Below are positions 1 through 13,372 of a DNA stretch of 64,000 nucleotides, in pieces. Source of the DNA: Sesamum alatum (lineage: Eukaryota; Streptophyta; Magnoliopsida; Lamiales; Pedaliaceae); contig JACGWO010000012.1 of the NCBI GenBank assembly GCA_034509735.1, positions 1 through 64,000 of the forward strand, written 5' to 3'. Position 1 is the stretch's first letter; every line of letters starts with the position of its first letter. The notes beneath the pieces are model-generated. The model was given only the letters and a program-made list of their open reading frames with translations, searched no databases and was not told the DNA's origin. Both the position numbers and the translations under genes were made by a program.

Positions 1-3000
1 TTGATTATTAGATTAGTAGATATGAATATATTTATAGCCAAAAATGAGTTATCTATCAATCAATGATAAGGACTGAAAGCACAATGTGTTTTTGCTACAA
101 TTGTGTTGAGTATTAGGCATGTATCCGAACGTACGATTGATTATGAAGGTTCTCCGAGTCCTCGATATGGCAAAGATAAAAGTGCATTAGTGTCCATACT
201 TGTTTAAAGGAGTTCATCGTTTGCGCAAAGGTACAAAGTAGAGTCCATGGCTAAAAAGTATGTTCTAGATGTAGGTCCTAGTGCATTTTATGTTGAATAA
301 GATGGAGTCCTAAATCGTATAATCGAAGAGTGGCTTTAATATTGATTATTAGAGTCAATACGAATATATTTATAGCCAAAAATGAGTCATCTATCAGTCA
401 ATAAATAGGACTGAAAACACAGGATGTTTCCTACGGATTATTTTCGAGTATTAGGCATGTATCCGGACGTACGATTGATTAAATTAGAACGTGGACCAAG
501 CCCTCAATATGGCAAAGATAAAAGGGAATAAAGTGTCTAAATTTGGTTCAAAGAGTTTGTCGTTGTGCAAAGGTACAAAGCTTGAGTCAAAAAGTGTTCC
601 ATGGTCTCAAAATCGAGTGGTTTTAGATGAGTAATAGTTGCAAAGCACAAGAATTTTTATGTTGAATAAGATGGAGTCCTAGTCATAAAATTCGCAAGAG
701 TTGCTTTATAATTTGATTATTAGAGTCAATACGAATATATTTATAGAAAAAAATGAGCCATCTATCAGCCAATGATAAGGACTGAAAAAGCACAAGGTGT
801 TTTCCACAATTGTGTTTGAGTATTAGGCTTGTATCCGGATGTACGATTGATTTATGAAGGTTCTCCAATTCCTCGATAGGGGAAAACAAAGATAAAAAGT
901 GCATTAGTGTCTAAACTTGTTTAAAGGAGTTTGTCGTTGCGCAAAGGTACAAAAGTCTGATCCATGGCTCGAGGAGTGTTCTAGATGAGAAAAAGAAGTC
1001 ACTCCTAGTGCACAAAGTTTGTTGTGTGATGTTGAATAAGATTGGTGTAGGTGTCCTAGTCGTATAATTGAAAATGAGTGGTTTTGATAATTAATTATTA
1101 GAGTCAATAATACAAATATATTTAGCCAGAAATGAGTCATCTATTAGTCGCAATGATAAGGACTAAAAACACAAAGGTGTTTTCCTACGAATACGATTGT
1201 GATTGAGTATTTAGGCATGTATCCGGATGTACATTGATTTTGAAGGTTGTCCAAGCCCTCGATATGGCAAAGATTTAAAAGTGCATTAGTGTCTAAACTT
1301 GTTTAAAGGAGTTTGTCCTTGCGCAAAAGGTACATAAGCTGAGTCCTGGCTCGGAAGGAGTGTTTTAGATGTAGTCCTAGTGCATTTATGTTGAATAAGA
1401 TGGAGTCCTAGTTATATAATCAAAGAGTGACTTTAATATTGATTATTAGGAGTCAATATGAATATATTTTTAGCAAAAAATTAGTCATCTGTCAGTCAAT
1501 GATAAGGACGGAAAGCACAAGGTGTTTCCTACGAATTGTGTTGAGTATTAGGCATGTTATCCGAACATACGATTGATTATGAAGGTTCTCCAAGCCCTCG
1601 ATATGGCAAATATAAAAGTGCATTAGTGTCTAAACTTGTTTAAAGGAGTTTGTCGTTTGCGCAAAAGGTACAAAACTGAATCCATGGGTCGAAAAGAGTG
1701 TTCTAGAATGTAGTCCTAGTGCATTTTTTAAAGGTTGACCAAGCCCTCGATATGGAAACGATAAAAGGGAATAGGTGTCTAACTTTGTTTAAAGGAGTTT
1801 GTTGTTGTGCAAAGGTACAAAGTTGAGTCCAGCGCTCAAAAGAGTGTTTTTGATGTAGTACTAGTGCATTTTCACATAGATTAAGATGGAGTTTCTAGTC
1901 ATATAACCGAAGAGTGAGCTTTAATATTGATTATTAGATGAGTAGATATGAAATATATTTATAGCCAAAATGAGTTATCTATCAATCAATGATAAGGAAC
2001 TGAAAGCACAATTGTATTTTTGCCTACTATTTGTGTTGAGTATTAGGCATGTATCCGAACGTACGATTGATTATGAAGGTTCTCCGAGTCTCGATATGGC
2101 AAAGATAAAAGTGCATTAGTGTCCATACTTGTTTAAAGGAGTTCATCGTTGCGCAAGAGGTACAAAGTAGAGTCCATGGCTTAAAAAGTATGTTCTAGAT
2201 GTAGTCCTAGTGCATTTTATGTTGAATAAGATGGGAGTCCTAATCGTATAATCGAAGAGTGGCAATATTGATTATTAGAGTCAATACGAATATATTATAT
2301 AGCCAAAAAAAAACTGAGTCATCTATCAGTCAATAATAAGGACTGAAAACACAGGATGTTTCCTACGATTATTTTTGAGTATTAGGCATGTATCGTAACG
2401 ATTGATTACGAACGTGACCAAGCCCTCAAATATGGCAAAAGATAAAAGGGAATAAGTGTCTAAATTTGTTCAAAGGAGTTTGTCGTTTGTGCAAAGGTAC
2501 AAAAGCTGAGTCCATGGCTCAAAAGAAGTGTTTTAGATGTAGTATAGTGCATTTTTATGTTGAATAAGATGGAGTTCCTAGTCATAAAATCGAAAGAGTT
2601 GGCTTTATAATTGATTATTAGAGTCAATACGAATATATTTATATAAAAAATGAGTCATCTATCAGCCAATGATAAGGACTGAAAGCAACAAAGGTGTTTT
2701 CCACAATTGTGTTGAGTATTAGGCTTGTATCCGGACGTACGATTGATTATGAAGGTTCTCCAATTCCTCGATAGGGCAAAGATAAAAGTGCATTAGTGTC
2801 TAAACTTGTTTAAAGGAGTTTGTCGTTGCGCAAAGGTACAAAGCTGAATCCATGGCTCGAAGGAGTGTTCTAGATGTTAGCTCCTTAGTGCATTTGTATG
2901 TTGAATAAGATGGTGTCCTAGTCGTTATAATTTGAAGAGTGGTTTCCATATTAATTATTAGAGTTAATACAAATATATTTATAGCCAGAAATGAGTCATT

Positions 3001-5542
3001 CTATCAGTCAATGATAAGGACTAAAAACATAAGGTGATTTCCTACGATTGTGTTGAGTATTAGGCATGTATTCCGGATGTACCATTGATTTGAAGGTTGT
3101 CCAAAGCCCTCGATATGGCAAAGATTTAAAGTGCATTAGTGTCTAAACTTGTTTAAAGGAGTTTGTCTTGCGCAAAGGTACAAAGCTGAGTCCTGGCTCG
3201 ATAGGAGTGTTTTAGAATGTAGTCCTAGTGCATTTTTATGTTGAATAAGATGGAGTCCTAGTTATATAATCGAAGAGTGACTTTAATATTGATTATTAGA
3301 GTCAATATGAATATATTTATAGCCAAAAATTAGTCATCTGTCAGTCAATGATTAAGGACGGGAAGCACAAGGTGTTTTCCTACGATTGTGTTGAGTATTT
3401 AGGTAATGTATCCGGACATACGATTGATTATGAAGGTTCTCCAAGCCCTCGATATGGCAAATATAAAAGTGCATTAGTGTCTAAACTTGTTTAAAGGAGT
3501 TTGTCGTTGCGCAAAGGTACAAAGTTGAGTCTAAATTATAGTCATCGCTCAAAAGAGTGTTAATTTGATTATTAGTGAAATATTTAGTACTAGTGCTGAT
3601 TTTTACATAGATTAAGATGGAGTTCTAGTCATATAACCGAAGAGTAGGCTTTAATATTGATTATTAGATTAGTAAATGATGAATATATTTATAGCCAAAA
3701 ATGAGTTATCTATCAAATCAATGATTAAGGACTGAAAGCACAATGTGTTTTTGCTACATTGTGTTGAGTATTAGGCATGTATCCGAAACGTACGATTGAT
3801 TATTGAAGGCTCTCCGAAGTCCTCGATATGGGCAAAGATAAAAGTGCATTGGTGTCCATACTTGTTTAAAGGAGTTCAAACTTGGTTTAAAAGGAGTTTT
3901 GGTCGTTGCCGCAAAGGTACAAAGTAGAGTCCATGGCTCGAAAGTATGTTCTAGATGTATAATCCTAGTGCATTTTATGTTGAATAAGATGGAGTCCTAA
4001 TCAGTATTTTAATCGAAATGAGTGGCTTTAATATTGATTATTAGAGTCAATACGAATATATTTATAGCCAAAAATGAGTCATTTATCAGTCAATAATAAG
4101 GACTGAAAACACAAGATGTTTCCTACGATTATTTTGAGTAATTAGGCCATGTATCCGGACGTTACGATTGATTACGAACGTAGACGTTGCAAGCCTCAAT
4201 ATGGCAAAGAAGGAGTAAAAATCGGGAATAAGTGTCTAAATTTGTTCAAAGGAGTTTGTCGTTGTGCAAAGGTACAAAGCTGAGTCCATGGCTCAAAGAA
4301 GTGTTTTTAGATGTAGTATAGCATTTTTATGTTGAATAAGATGGAGTCATAGTCATAAAACGAAGAGTTGCTTTATAATTGATTTTTTGTGTTGGGTATT
4401 AGAGTCAATACGAATATATTTATAGAAAAAATGAGTCATCTATCAGCCAATGATAAGGACTGAAAGCACAAGGTGTTTTCCACGATTGTGTTGAGTACTT
4501 AGGCTTGTTATCCGGACGTACGATTGATTATGAAGGTTCTCCAATTCCTCGATAAGGCAAAGATAAAAGTGCATTAGTATCTAAACTTGTATAAAGAGTT
4601 TGTCGTTGCGCAAAGGTACAAAGCTTGAATCCATGGCTCGAAGGAGGGTTCTAGATGTACTCCTAGTGCATTTTGTATGTTGAATAAGATGGAGTCCTAG
4701 TCGTATAATTGACGAGTGGTTTTCATATTAATTATTAGAGTTAATACAAATATATTTATATAGCCAGAAAATGAGTCATCTATCACTCAATGATAAGGAC
4801 TAAAAACACAAGGTGTTTCCTACGATTTGTGTTGGAGTATTAGGCATGTATCCGGATGTACCATTGATTATGAAGGTTTGTCCAAGCCCGTCAATATGGC
4901 AAAGATTTAAAGTGCATTAGTGTCTAAACTTGTTTAAAGGAGTTTTGTCCTTGCGCAAAAGGTACAAAGCTGAGTCCCTGGCTCGAAGGAGTGTTGAATG
5001 TAGTCCTAGAGCATTTTTATGTTGAATAAGATGGAGTCCTAGTTATATAATCGAAGAGTGACTTTAATTTGATTATTAGAGTCAATATGAATATATTTAT
5101 AGCCAAAATTAGTCATCTGTCAGTCAATGATAAGGACGGAAAGCACAAGGTGTTTTTCCTACGATTGTGTTGAGTATTAGGTATGTATCCGGACATTCGA
5201 TTGATATGAAGGTTCTCCAAGCCTCGATATGGCAAATATAAAAGTGCATTAGTGTTAAACTTGTTAAAGGAGTTTGTCGTTGCGCAAAGTACAAAACTGA
5301 ATCCATGGGTCGAAAGAGTGTTCTAGATGTAGTCCTAGTGCATTTTTAAAGGTTGACCAAGCCCTCGATATGGAAACGATAAAAGGGAATAGGTGTCTAA
5401 CTTTGTTTAAAGGAGTTTGTCGTTGTGCAAAGGTACAAAGTTGAGTCCATCGCTCAAAAGAGTGTTTTTGATGTAGTACTAGTGCATTTTTACATAGATT
5501 AAGATGGAGTTCTAGTCATATAACCGAAGAGTGGCTTTAATA

Positions 5543-7350
5543 TTGATTATTAGATTAGTAGATATGAATATATTTTATAGCCAAAAATGAGTTATCTATC
5601 AATCAATGATAAGGACTGAAAGCACAATGTGTTTTTGCTACAATTGTGTTGAGTATTAGGCATGTATCGAACGTACGATTGATTATGAAGGCTCTCCGAG
5701 TCCTCGATATGGGCAAAGATAAAAGTGCATTGGTGTCCATACTTGTTTAAAGGAGTTCATCGTTGCGCAAAGGTACAAAGTAGAATGGCTAAAAAGTATG
5801 TTCTAGATGTAGTCCTAGTGCATTTTTATGTTGGATAAGATGGAGTCCTAATCATATAATCGAAGAGTGGCTTTAATATTGATTATTAGAGTCAATACGA
5901 ATATATTATAGCCAAAAATGAGTCATTTTATCAGTCAATAATAAGGACTGAAAAACACAAGATGTTTCCTACGATTTTTGAGTATTAGGCATGTATCCGG
6001 ACGTACGATTGATTACGAACTAGACCAAGCCTCAATATGGCAAAGATAAAAGGGAATAAGTGTCTAAATTTGTTCAAAGGAGTTTGTCGTTGTGCAAAGG
6101 TACAAAGCTGAGTCCATGGCTCAAAAGAGTGTTTTTAGATGTAGTATTAGTGCATTTTTATGTTGAATAAGATGGAGTCCTAGTCATAAAACGAAGAGTT
6201 GCTTTATAATTGATTATTAGAGTCAATACGAATATATTTATAGAAAAAAATGAGTCTCTATCAGCCAATGATAAGGACTGAAAGCACAAGGTGTTTTCCA
6301 CGATTGTGTTGAGTACTAGGCTTGTATCCGGACGTACGATTGATTATGAAGGTTCTCCAATTCCTCGATAGGGCAAAGATAAAAGTGCATTAGTATCTAA
6401 ACTTGTATAAAGGAGTTTGTCGTTGCGCAAAGGTACAAAGCTGAATCCATGGCTCGAAGGAGTGTTCTAGATGTACTCCTAGTGCATTTGTATGTTGAAT
6501 AAGATGGTGTCCTAGTCGTATAATTGAAGAGTGGTTTTGATATTAATTATTAGAGTTAATACAAATATATTTATAGCCAGAAATGAGTCATCTATCAGTC
6601 AATGATAAGGACTAAAAACACAAGGTGTTTCCTACGATTGTGTTGAGTATTAGGCATGTATCCGGATGTACCATTGATTTTGAAGGTTGTCCAAGCCCTC
6701 GATATGGCAAAGATTTAAAGTGCATTAGTGTCTAAACTTGTTTAAAGGAGTTTGTCCTTGCGCAAAGGTACAAAGCTGAGTCCTGGCTCGAAGGAGTGTT
6801 TTAGATGTAGTCCTAGTGCATTTTTATGTTGAATAAGATGGAGTCCTAGTTATATAATCGAAGAGTGACTTTAATATTGATTATTAGAGTCAATATGAAT
6901 ATATTTATAGCCAAAAATTAGTCATCTGTCAGTCAATGATAAGGACGGAAAGCACAAGGTGTTTCCTACGATTGTGTTGAGTATTAGGTATGTATCCGGA
7001 CATACGATTGATTATGAAGGTTCTCCAAGCCCTCGATATGGCAAATATAAAAGTGCATTAGTGTCTAAACTTGTTTAAAGGAGTTTGTCGTTGCGCAAAG
7101 GTACAAAAACTGATCCATGGGTCGAAAGAGTGTTCTATGTAGTCTAGTGCAATTTTAAAGGTTGACAAGCGCTCGATATGGAAACGATAAAAGGGAATAG
7201 GTGTCTAACTTGTTTAAAAGGAGTTTGTCGTGGTGCAAAGGTAACAAAGTTGAGTCCATCGCTCAAAAGAGTGTTTTTGTGTAGTACTAGTGCATTTTAC
7301 ATAGATTAAGATGGAGTTCTAGTCATATAACCGAAGAGTGGCTTTAATAT
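5543..7350 (+). repeat. Satellite HOR unit, short form (~1,808 bp)
   Basis: Runs from one A-type monomer to the next. Monomers A, B, C, D are followed by a fused E/F monomer. Near 7150 the E sequence 'gtgcaatttt' passes straight into F sequence 'aaaggttgac', removing about 200 bp (end of E and start of F). Confidence 0.85.
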
Positions 7351-9364
7351 TGATTATTAGATTAGTAGATATGAATATATTTATAGCCAAAAATGAGTTA
7401 TCTATCAATCAATGATAAGGACTGAAAGCACAATGTGTTTTTGCTACAATTGTGTTGAGTATTAGGCATGTATCCCGAACGTACGATTGATTATGAAGGC
7501 TCTCCGAGTCCTCGATATGGCAAAGATAAAAGTGCAATTGGTGTCCATACTTGTTTAAAGGAGTTCATCGTTGCGCAAAGGTACAAAGTAGAGTCCATGG
7601 CTAAAAAGTATGTTCTAGATGTAGTCCTAGTGCATTTTATGTTGAATAAGATGGAGTCCTAATCATATAATCGAAGAGTGGCTTTAATATTGATTATTAG
7701 AGTCAATACGAATATATTATAGCCAAAAAATGAAGTCATTTATCAGTCAATAATAAGGACTGAAAACACAAGATGTTTCCTACGATTATTTTGAGTATTA
7801 GGCATGTTATCCGGACGTACGATTGATTACGAACGTAGACCAAGCCCTCAATATGGCAAAGATAAAAGGGAATAAGTGTCTAAATTTGTTCAAAGGAGTT
7901 TGTCGTTGTGCCAAAGGTACAAAGCTGAGTCCATGGCTCAAAAGAGTGTTTTAGATGTAGTATTAGTGCATTTTTATGTTGAATAAGATGGAGTCCTAGT
8001 CATAAAAACGAAGAGTTGCTTTATAATTGATTATTAGAGTCAATACGAATATATTTATAGAAAAAAATGAGTCATCTATCAGCCAATGATAAGGACTGAA
8101 AGCACAAGGTGTTTTCCACAATTGTGTTGAGTATTAGGCTTGTATCCGGACGTACGATTGATTATGAAGGTTCTCCAATTCCTCGATAGGGCAAAGATAA
8201 AAGTGCATTAGTGTCTAAACTTGTTTAAAGGAGTTTGTCGTTGCGCAAAGGTACAAAGCTGAATCCATGGCTCGAAGGAGTGTTCTAGATGTACTCCTAG
8301 TGCATTTGTATGTTGAATAAGATGGTGTCCTAGTCGTATAATTGAAGAGTGGTTTTCATATTAATTATTAGAGTTAATACAAAATATATTTATAGCCAGA
8401 AATGAGTCATCTATCACATCAATGATAAAGGACTAAAAAACACAAGGTGTTTCCTACGATTGTGTTGAGTATTAGGCAATGTATCCGGATGTACCATTGA
8501 TTATGAAGGTTGTCCAAGCCCTCGATATGGCAAAGATTTAAAGTGCATTAGTGTCTAACTTGTTTAAAGGAGTTTGTCGTTGCGCAAAGGTACAAAGCTG
8601 TGTCCTGGCTCGAAGGAGTGTTTTAGATGTCGTCCTAGTGCATTTTTATGTTGAATAAGATGGAGTCCTAGTTATATAATCGAAGAGTGACTTTAATATT
8701 GATTATTAGAGTCAATACGAATATATTTATAGCCAAAAATTAGTCATCTGTCAGTCAATGATAAGGACGGAAAGTACAAGGTGTTTCCTATGATTGTGTT
8801 GAGTATTAGGCATGTATCCGGACATACGATTGATTATGAAGGTTCTCCAAGCCCTCGATATGGCAAATATAAAAGTGCATTAGTGTCTAAACTTGTTTAA
8901 AGGAGATTGTCGTTGGGCAAGGTACAAAGCTGAATCCATGGGTCGAAAGAGTGTTCTAGATGTAGTCCTAGTGCATTTTTATGTTGAATAAGATGTTCTC
9001 CTAGTCGTATATTGAAGAGAGGTTTGATATTGATTATTAGAATCAATACGAAAATATTTATAGCCAGAAATGAGTCATCTATCTGTCAATGATAAGGACT
9101 AAAAACACAAGGTGTTTCCTATGATTGTGTTGAGTATTAGGCATGTATCCGGACGTACGATTGATTATGAAGGTTGACCAAGCCCTCGATATGGAAAACG
9201 ATAAGAGGTAATAGGTGTTTTAAATTTGTTTAAAGGATTTTTCGTTGTGCAAAGGTACAAAGTTGAGTCCATCGCTCAAAGAGTGTTTTTGATGTGGTAC
9301 TAGTGCATTTTTACATAGATTAAGATGGAGTTCTAGTCATATAACCGAAGAGTGGCTTTAATAT
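7351..9364 (+). repeat. Satellite HOR unit, long form (~2,014 bp)
   Basis: Complete six-monomer unit A-B-C-D-E-F. E continues into its normal end ('gttgaataagatgttctcc' near 8981) and a full F monomer follows from about 9030, ending at the next A monomer. It is the reference for the full repeat. Confidence 0.85.
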
Positions 9365-11182
9365 TGATTATTAGATTAGTAGATATGAATATATTTATTG
9401 CCAAAAATGAGTTATCTATCAATTCAATGATAAGGACTGAAAGCACAATGTGTTTTTTGCTACTATTGTGTTGAGTATTAGGCATGTATCCGGACGTACG
9501 ATGGATTATGAAGGTTCTCCAAGTCCTCAATATGGCAAAGATTAAAAGTGCATTAGTGTCCATACTTGTTTAAAGGAGTTCATCGTTGCGCAAAGGTACA
9601 AAGTAGAGTCCATGGCTAAAAAGTATGTTCTAGATGTAGTCCTAGTGCATTTTATGTTGAATAAGATGGAGTCCTAATCGTATAATCGAAGAGTGGCTTT
9701 AATATTGATTATTAGAGTCAATACCAATATATTTATAGCCAAAAATGAGTCATCTATCAGTCAATAATAAGGACTGAAAACACAAGATGTTTCCTACGAT
9801 TATTTTGAGTATTAGGCATGTATCCGGACGTACGATTGATTACGAACGTAGACCAAACCCTCAATATGGCAAAGATAAAAGGGAATAAGTGTCTAAATTT
9901 GTTCAAAGGAGTTTGTCGTTTTGCAAAGGTACAAAGCTGAATCCATGGCTCAAAAGAGTGTTTTAGATGTAGTATTAGTGCATTTTTATGTTGAATAAGA
10001 TGGAGTCCTAGTCATAAAATCGAAGAGTTGCTTTATAATTGATTATTAGAGTCAATACGAATATATTTATAGAAAAAAATGAGTCATCTATCAGCCAATG
10101 ATAAGGACTGAAAGCACAAGGTGTTTTCCACGATTGTGTTGAGTACTAGGCTTGTATCCGGACGTACGATTGATTTTGAAGGTTCTCCAATTCCTCGATA
10201 GGGCAAAGATAAAAGTGCATTAGTGTCTAAACTTGTATAAAGGAGTTTGTTGTTGCGCAAAGTTACAAAGCTGAATCCATGCTCGAAGAGTGTTCTAGAT
10301 GTACTCCTAGTGCATCTGTATGTTGAATAAGATGGAGTCCTAGTCATATAATTGAAGAGTGGTTTTGATATTAATTATTAGAGTTAATACAAATATATTT
10401 ATAGCCAGAAATAAGTCATCTATCAGTCAATGATAAGGACAAAAACATAAGGTGTTTCCTACGATTGTGTTGAGTATTAGGCATGTATCCGGATGTACCA
10501 TTGATTATGAAGGTTTGTCCAAGCCCTCGATATGGCAAAGATTTAAAGTGCATTAGTGTCTAAACTTGTTTAATGGAGTTTTGTCGTTGCGCAAAGGTAC
10601 AAAGCTGTGTCCTGGCTCGAAGAAGTGTTTTAGATGTAGTCCTAGTGCATTTTTATGTTGCATAAGATGGAGTCCTAGTTATATAATCGAAGAGTGACTT
10701 TATATTTATTATTAGAGTCAATACGAATATATTTATAAGCCAAAAATTAGTCATCTGTCAGTCAATGATAAGGACGGAAAGTACAAGGTGTTTCCTACTA
10801 TTGTGTTGAGTATTAGGCATGTATCCGGACATACGATTGATTAGAAGGTTCTCCAAGCCCTCGATATGGCAAATATAAAAGTGCATTAGTGTCTAAATTT
10901 GTTCAGAGGAGTTTGTCGTTGCGCAAAGGTACAAAACTGAATCCATGGGTCGAAAGAGTGTTCTAGATGTAGTCCTAGTGCATTTTTAAAGGTTGACCAA
11001 GCCCTCGATATGGAAACAATAAAAGGCAATAGGTGTCTAACTTTGTTTAAAGGAGTTTGTCGTTGTGCAAAGGTACAAAGTGAGTCCATCGCTCAAAAGA
11101 GTGTTTTTGATGTAGTAATACTGCATTTTTACATAGATTAAGATGGAGTTCTAGTCATATAACCGAAGAGTGGCTTTAATAT
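9365..11182 (+). repeat. Satellite HOR unit, short form (~1,818 bp)
   Basis: A-to-A unit with the same E/F fusion near 10985 ('gtgcatttttaaaggttgac'). Same junction as in the 5543-7350 unit, so the variant spread by tandem duplication or gene conversion and did not arise twice. Confidence 0.85.
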
Positions 11183-11989
11183 TGATTATTAGATTAGTAG
11201 ATATGAATATATTTGTAGCCAAAAAATGAGTTATCTATCAATCAATGATAAGACTGAAAGCACAATGTGTTTTTGCTACAATTGTGTTGAGTATTAGGCA
11301 TGTATCCGAACGTACGATTGATTATGAAGGCTCTCCGAGTCCTCGATATGGCAAAGATAAAAGTGCATTGGTGTCCATACTTGTTTAAAGGAGTTCATCG
11401 TTGCGCAAAGGTACAAAGTAGAGTCCATGGCTAAAAAGTATGTTCTAGATGTAGTCCTAGTGCATTTTATGTTGAATAAGATGGAGTCCTAATCATATAA
11501 TCGAAGAGTGGCTTTAATATTGATTATTAGAGTCAATACGAATATATTTATAGCCAAAAATGAGTCATTTATCAGTCAATAATAAGGACTGAAAACACAA
11601 GATGTTTCCTACGATTATTTTGAGTATTAGGCATGTATCCGGACGTACGATTGATTACGAACGTAGACCAAGCCCTCAATATGGAAAAGATAAAGGGAAT
11701 AATGTCTAAATTTGTTCAAAGGAGTTTGTCGTTGTGCAAAGGTACAAAGCTGAGTCCATGGCTCAAAAGAGTGTTTTAGATGTAGTATTAGTGCATTTTT
11801 ATGTTGAATAAGATGGAGTCCTAGTCATAAAACGAAGAGTTGCTTTATAATTGATTATTAGAGTCAATACGAATATATTTATAGAAAAAAATGAGTCATC
11901 TATCAGCCAATGATAAGGACTGAAAGCACAAGGTGTTTTTCCACGATTGTGTTGAGTACTAGTCTTGTATCCGGACGTACGATTGATTA

Positions 11990-12174
11990 CCTACCAATAT
12001 TGGTAGGCTCATTACTTCAATTGAGATAATGAAAAATCATTTCACCTTTTTAGTTTAACTTTAGGCGGTTCTCGAAAAAAGATAGCGAAAAAAAATTAGA
12101 TCCCCGGATCGCGTTATTGGATTAGTGGCGCCACAAGACAAATTAAGTCGTACAAGAACATCGGCTTAATCAGA
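11990..12174 (-). other. Plastid-derived insert in the satellite (psbT end plus an unidentified piece)
   Basis: 185 bp unrelated to the satellite. The minus strand at 12042-12096 encodes FFFAIFFREPPKVKLKR then a stop, which matches what I know of the C-terminus of plastid PsbT (FFAIFFREPPKV). The sequence to its left, with the 18-bp palindrome CCTACCAATATTGGTAGG at 11990-12007, fits the hairpin-forming psbT-psbN spacer. The rest (about 12097-12174) is not the upstream part of psbT. It has an open frame of about 23 codons on the plus strand that I do not recognise, so the insert is probably two joined organelle fragments. Confidence 0.75.
12042..12096 (-). pseudogene. psbT: Fragment of plastid psbT (C-terminal end)
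   Basis: The last ~17 codons and stop of the photosystem II T protein, a single-helix subunit of about 33-35 residues in plastids. The start codon and the membrane-helix N-terminus are missing, and the 5' side joins unrelated sequence. It is a nuclear plastid-DNA relic in a satellite monomer with no coding capacity. The identification is from the conserved FFAIFFREPPKV tail. Confidence 0.75.
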
Positions 12175-13372
12175 GAAGGTTCTCCAATTCCTCGATAAGG
12201 GCAAAGATAAAAGTGCATTAGTATCTAAACTTGTATTAAAGGAGTTTGTCGTTGCGCAAAGGTACAAAAGCTGAATCCATGGCTCGAAGGAGGGTTTAGA
12301 TGTACTCCTAGTGCATTTGTATGTTGAATAAGATGGAGTCCTAGTCGTATAATTGAAGAGTGTTTTCATATTAATTATTAGAGTTAATACAAATATATTT
12401 ATAGCCAGAAATGAGTCATCTATCACTCAATGATAAGGACTAAAAACACAAGGTGTTTCCTACGATTGTGTTGAGTATTAGGCATGTATCCGGATGTACC
12501 ATTGATTATGAAGGTTGTCCAAGCCCTCGATATGGCAAAGATTTAAAGTGCATTAGTGTCTAAACTTGTTTAAAGGAGTTTGTCGTTGCGCAAAGGTACA
12601 AAGCTGTGTCCTGGCTCGAAGGAGTGTTTTAGATGTCGTCCTAGTGCATTTTTATGTTGAATAAGATGGAGTCCTAGTTATATAATCGAAGAGTGACTTT
12701 AATATTGATTATTAGAGTCAATACGAATATATTTATAGCCAAAAATTAGTCATCTGTCAGTCAATGATAAGGACGGAAAGTACAAGGTGTTTCCTACGAT
12801 TGTGTTGAGTATTAGGCATGTATCCGGACATACGATTGATTATGAAGGTTCTCCAAGCCCTCGATATGGCAAATATAAAAGTGCATTAGTGTCTAAACTT
12901 GTTTAAAGGAGATTGTCGTTGGGCAAAGGTACAAAGCTGAATCCATGGGTCGAAAGAGTGTTCTAGATGTAGTCCTAGTGCATTTTTATGTTGAATAAGA
13001 TGTTCTCCTAGTCGTATAATTGAAGAGAGGTTTTGATATTGATTATTAGAGTCAATACGAAAATATTTATAGCCAGAAATGAGTCATCTATCTGTCAATG
13101 ATAAGGACTAAAAACACAAGGTGTTTCCTATGATTGTGTTGAGTATTAGGCATGTATCCGGACGTACGATTGATTATGAAGGTTGACCAAGCCCTCGATA
13201 TGGAAACGATAAGAGGGAATAGGTGTTTAAATTTGTTTAAAGGAGTTTTTCGTTGTGCAAAGGTACAAAGTTGAGTCCATCGCTCAAAAGAGTGTTTTTG
13301 ATGTAGTACTAGTGCATTTTTACATAGATTAAGATGGAGTTCTAGTCATATAACCGAAGAGTGGCTTTAATA

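Larger units (their letters stand above)
11183..13372 (+). repeat. Satellite HOR unit, long form carrying an organelle insert
   Basis: A-to-A distance is 2,190 bp; subtracting the 185-bp insert at 11990-12174 leaves ~2,005 bp, the full six-monomer length. The insert lies in the C monomer, between 'gattgatta' and 'gaaggttctcc', with about one satellite base lost. Confidence 0.85.
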
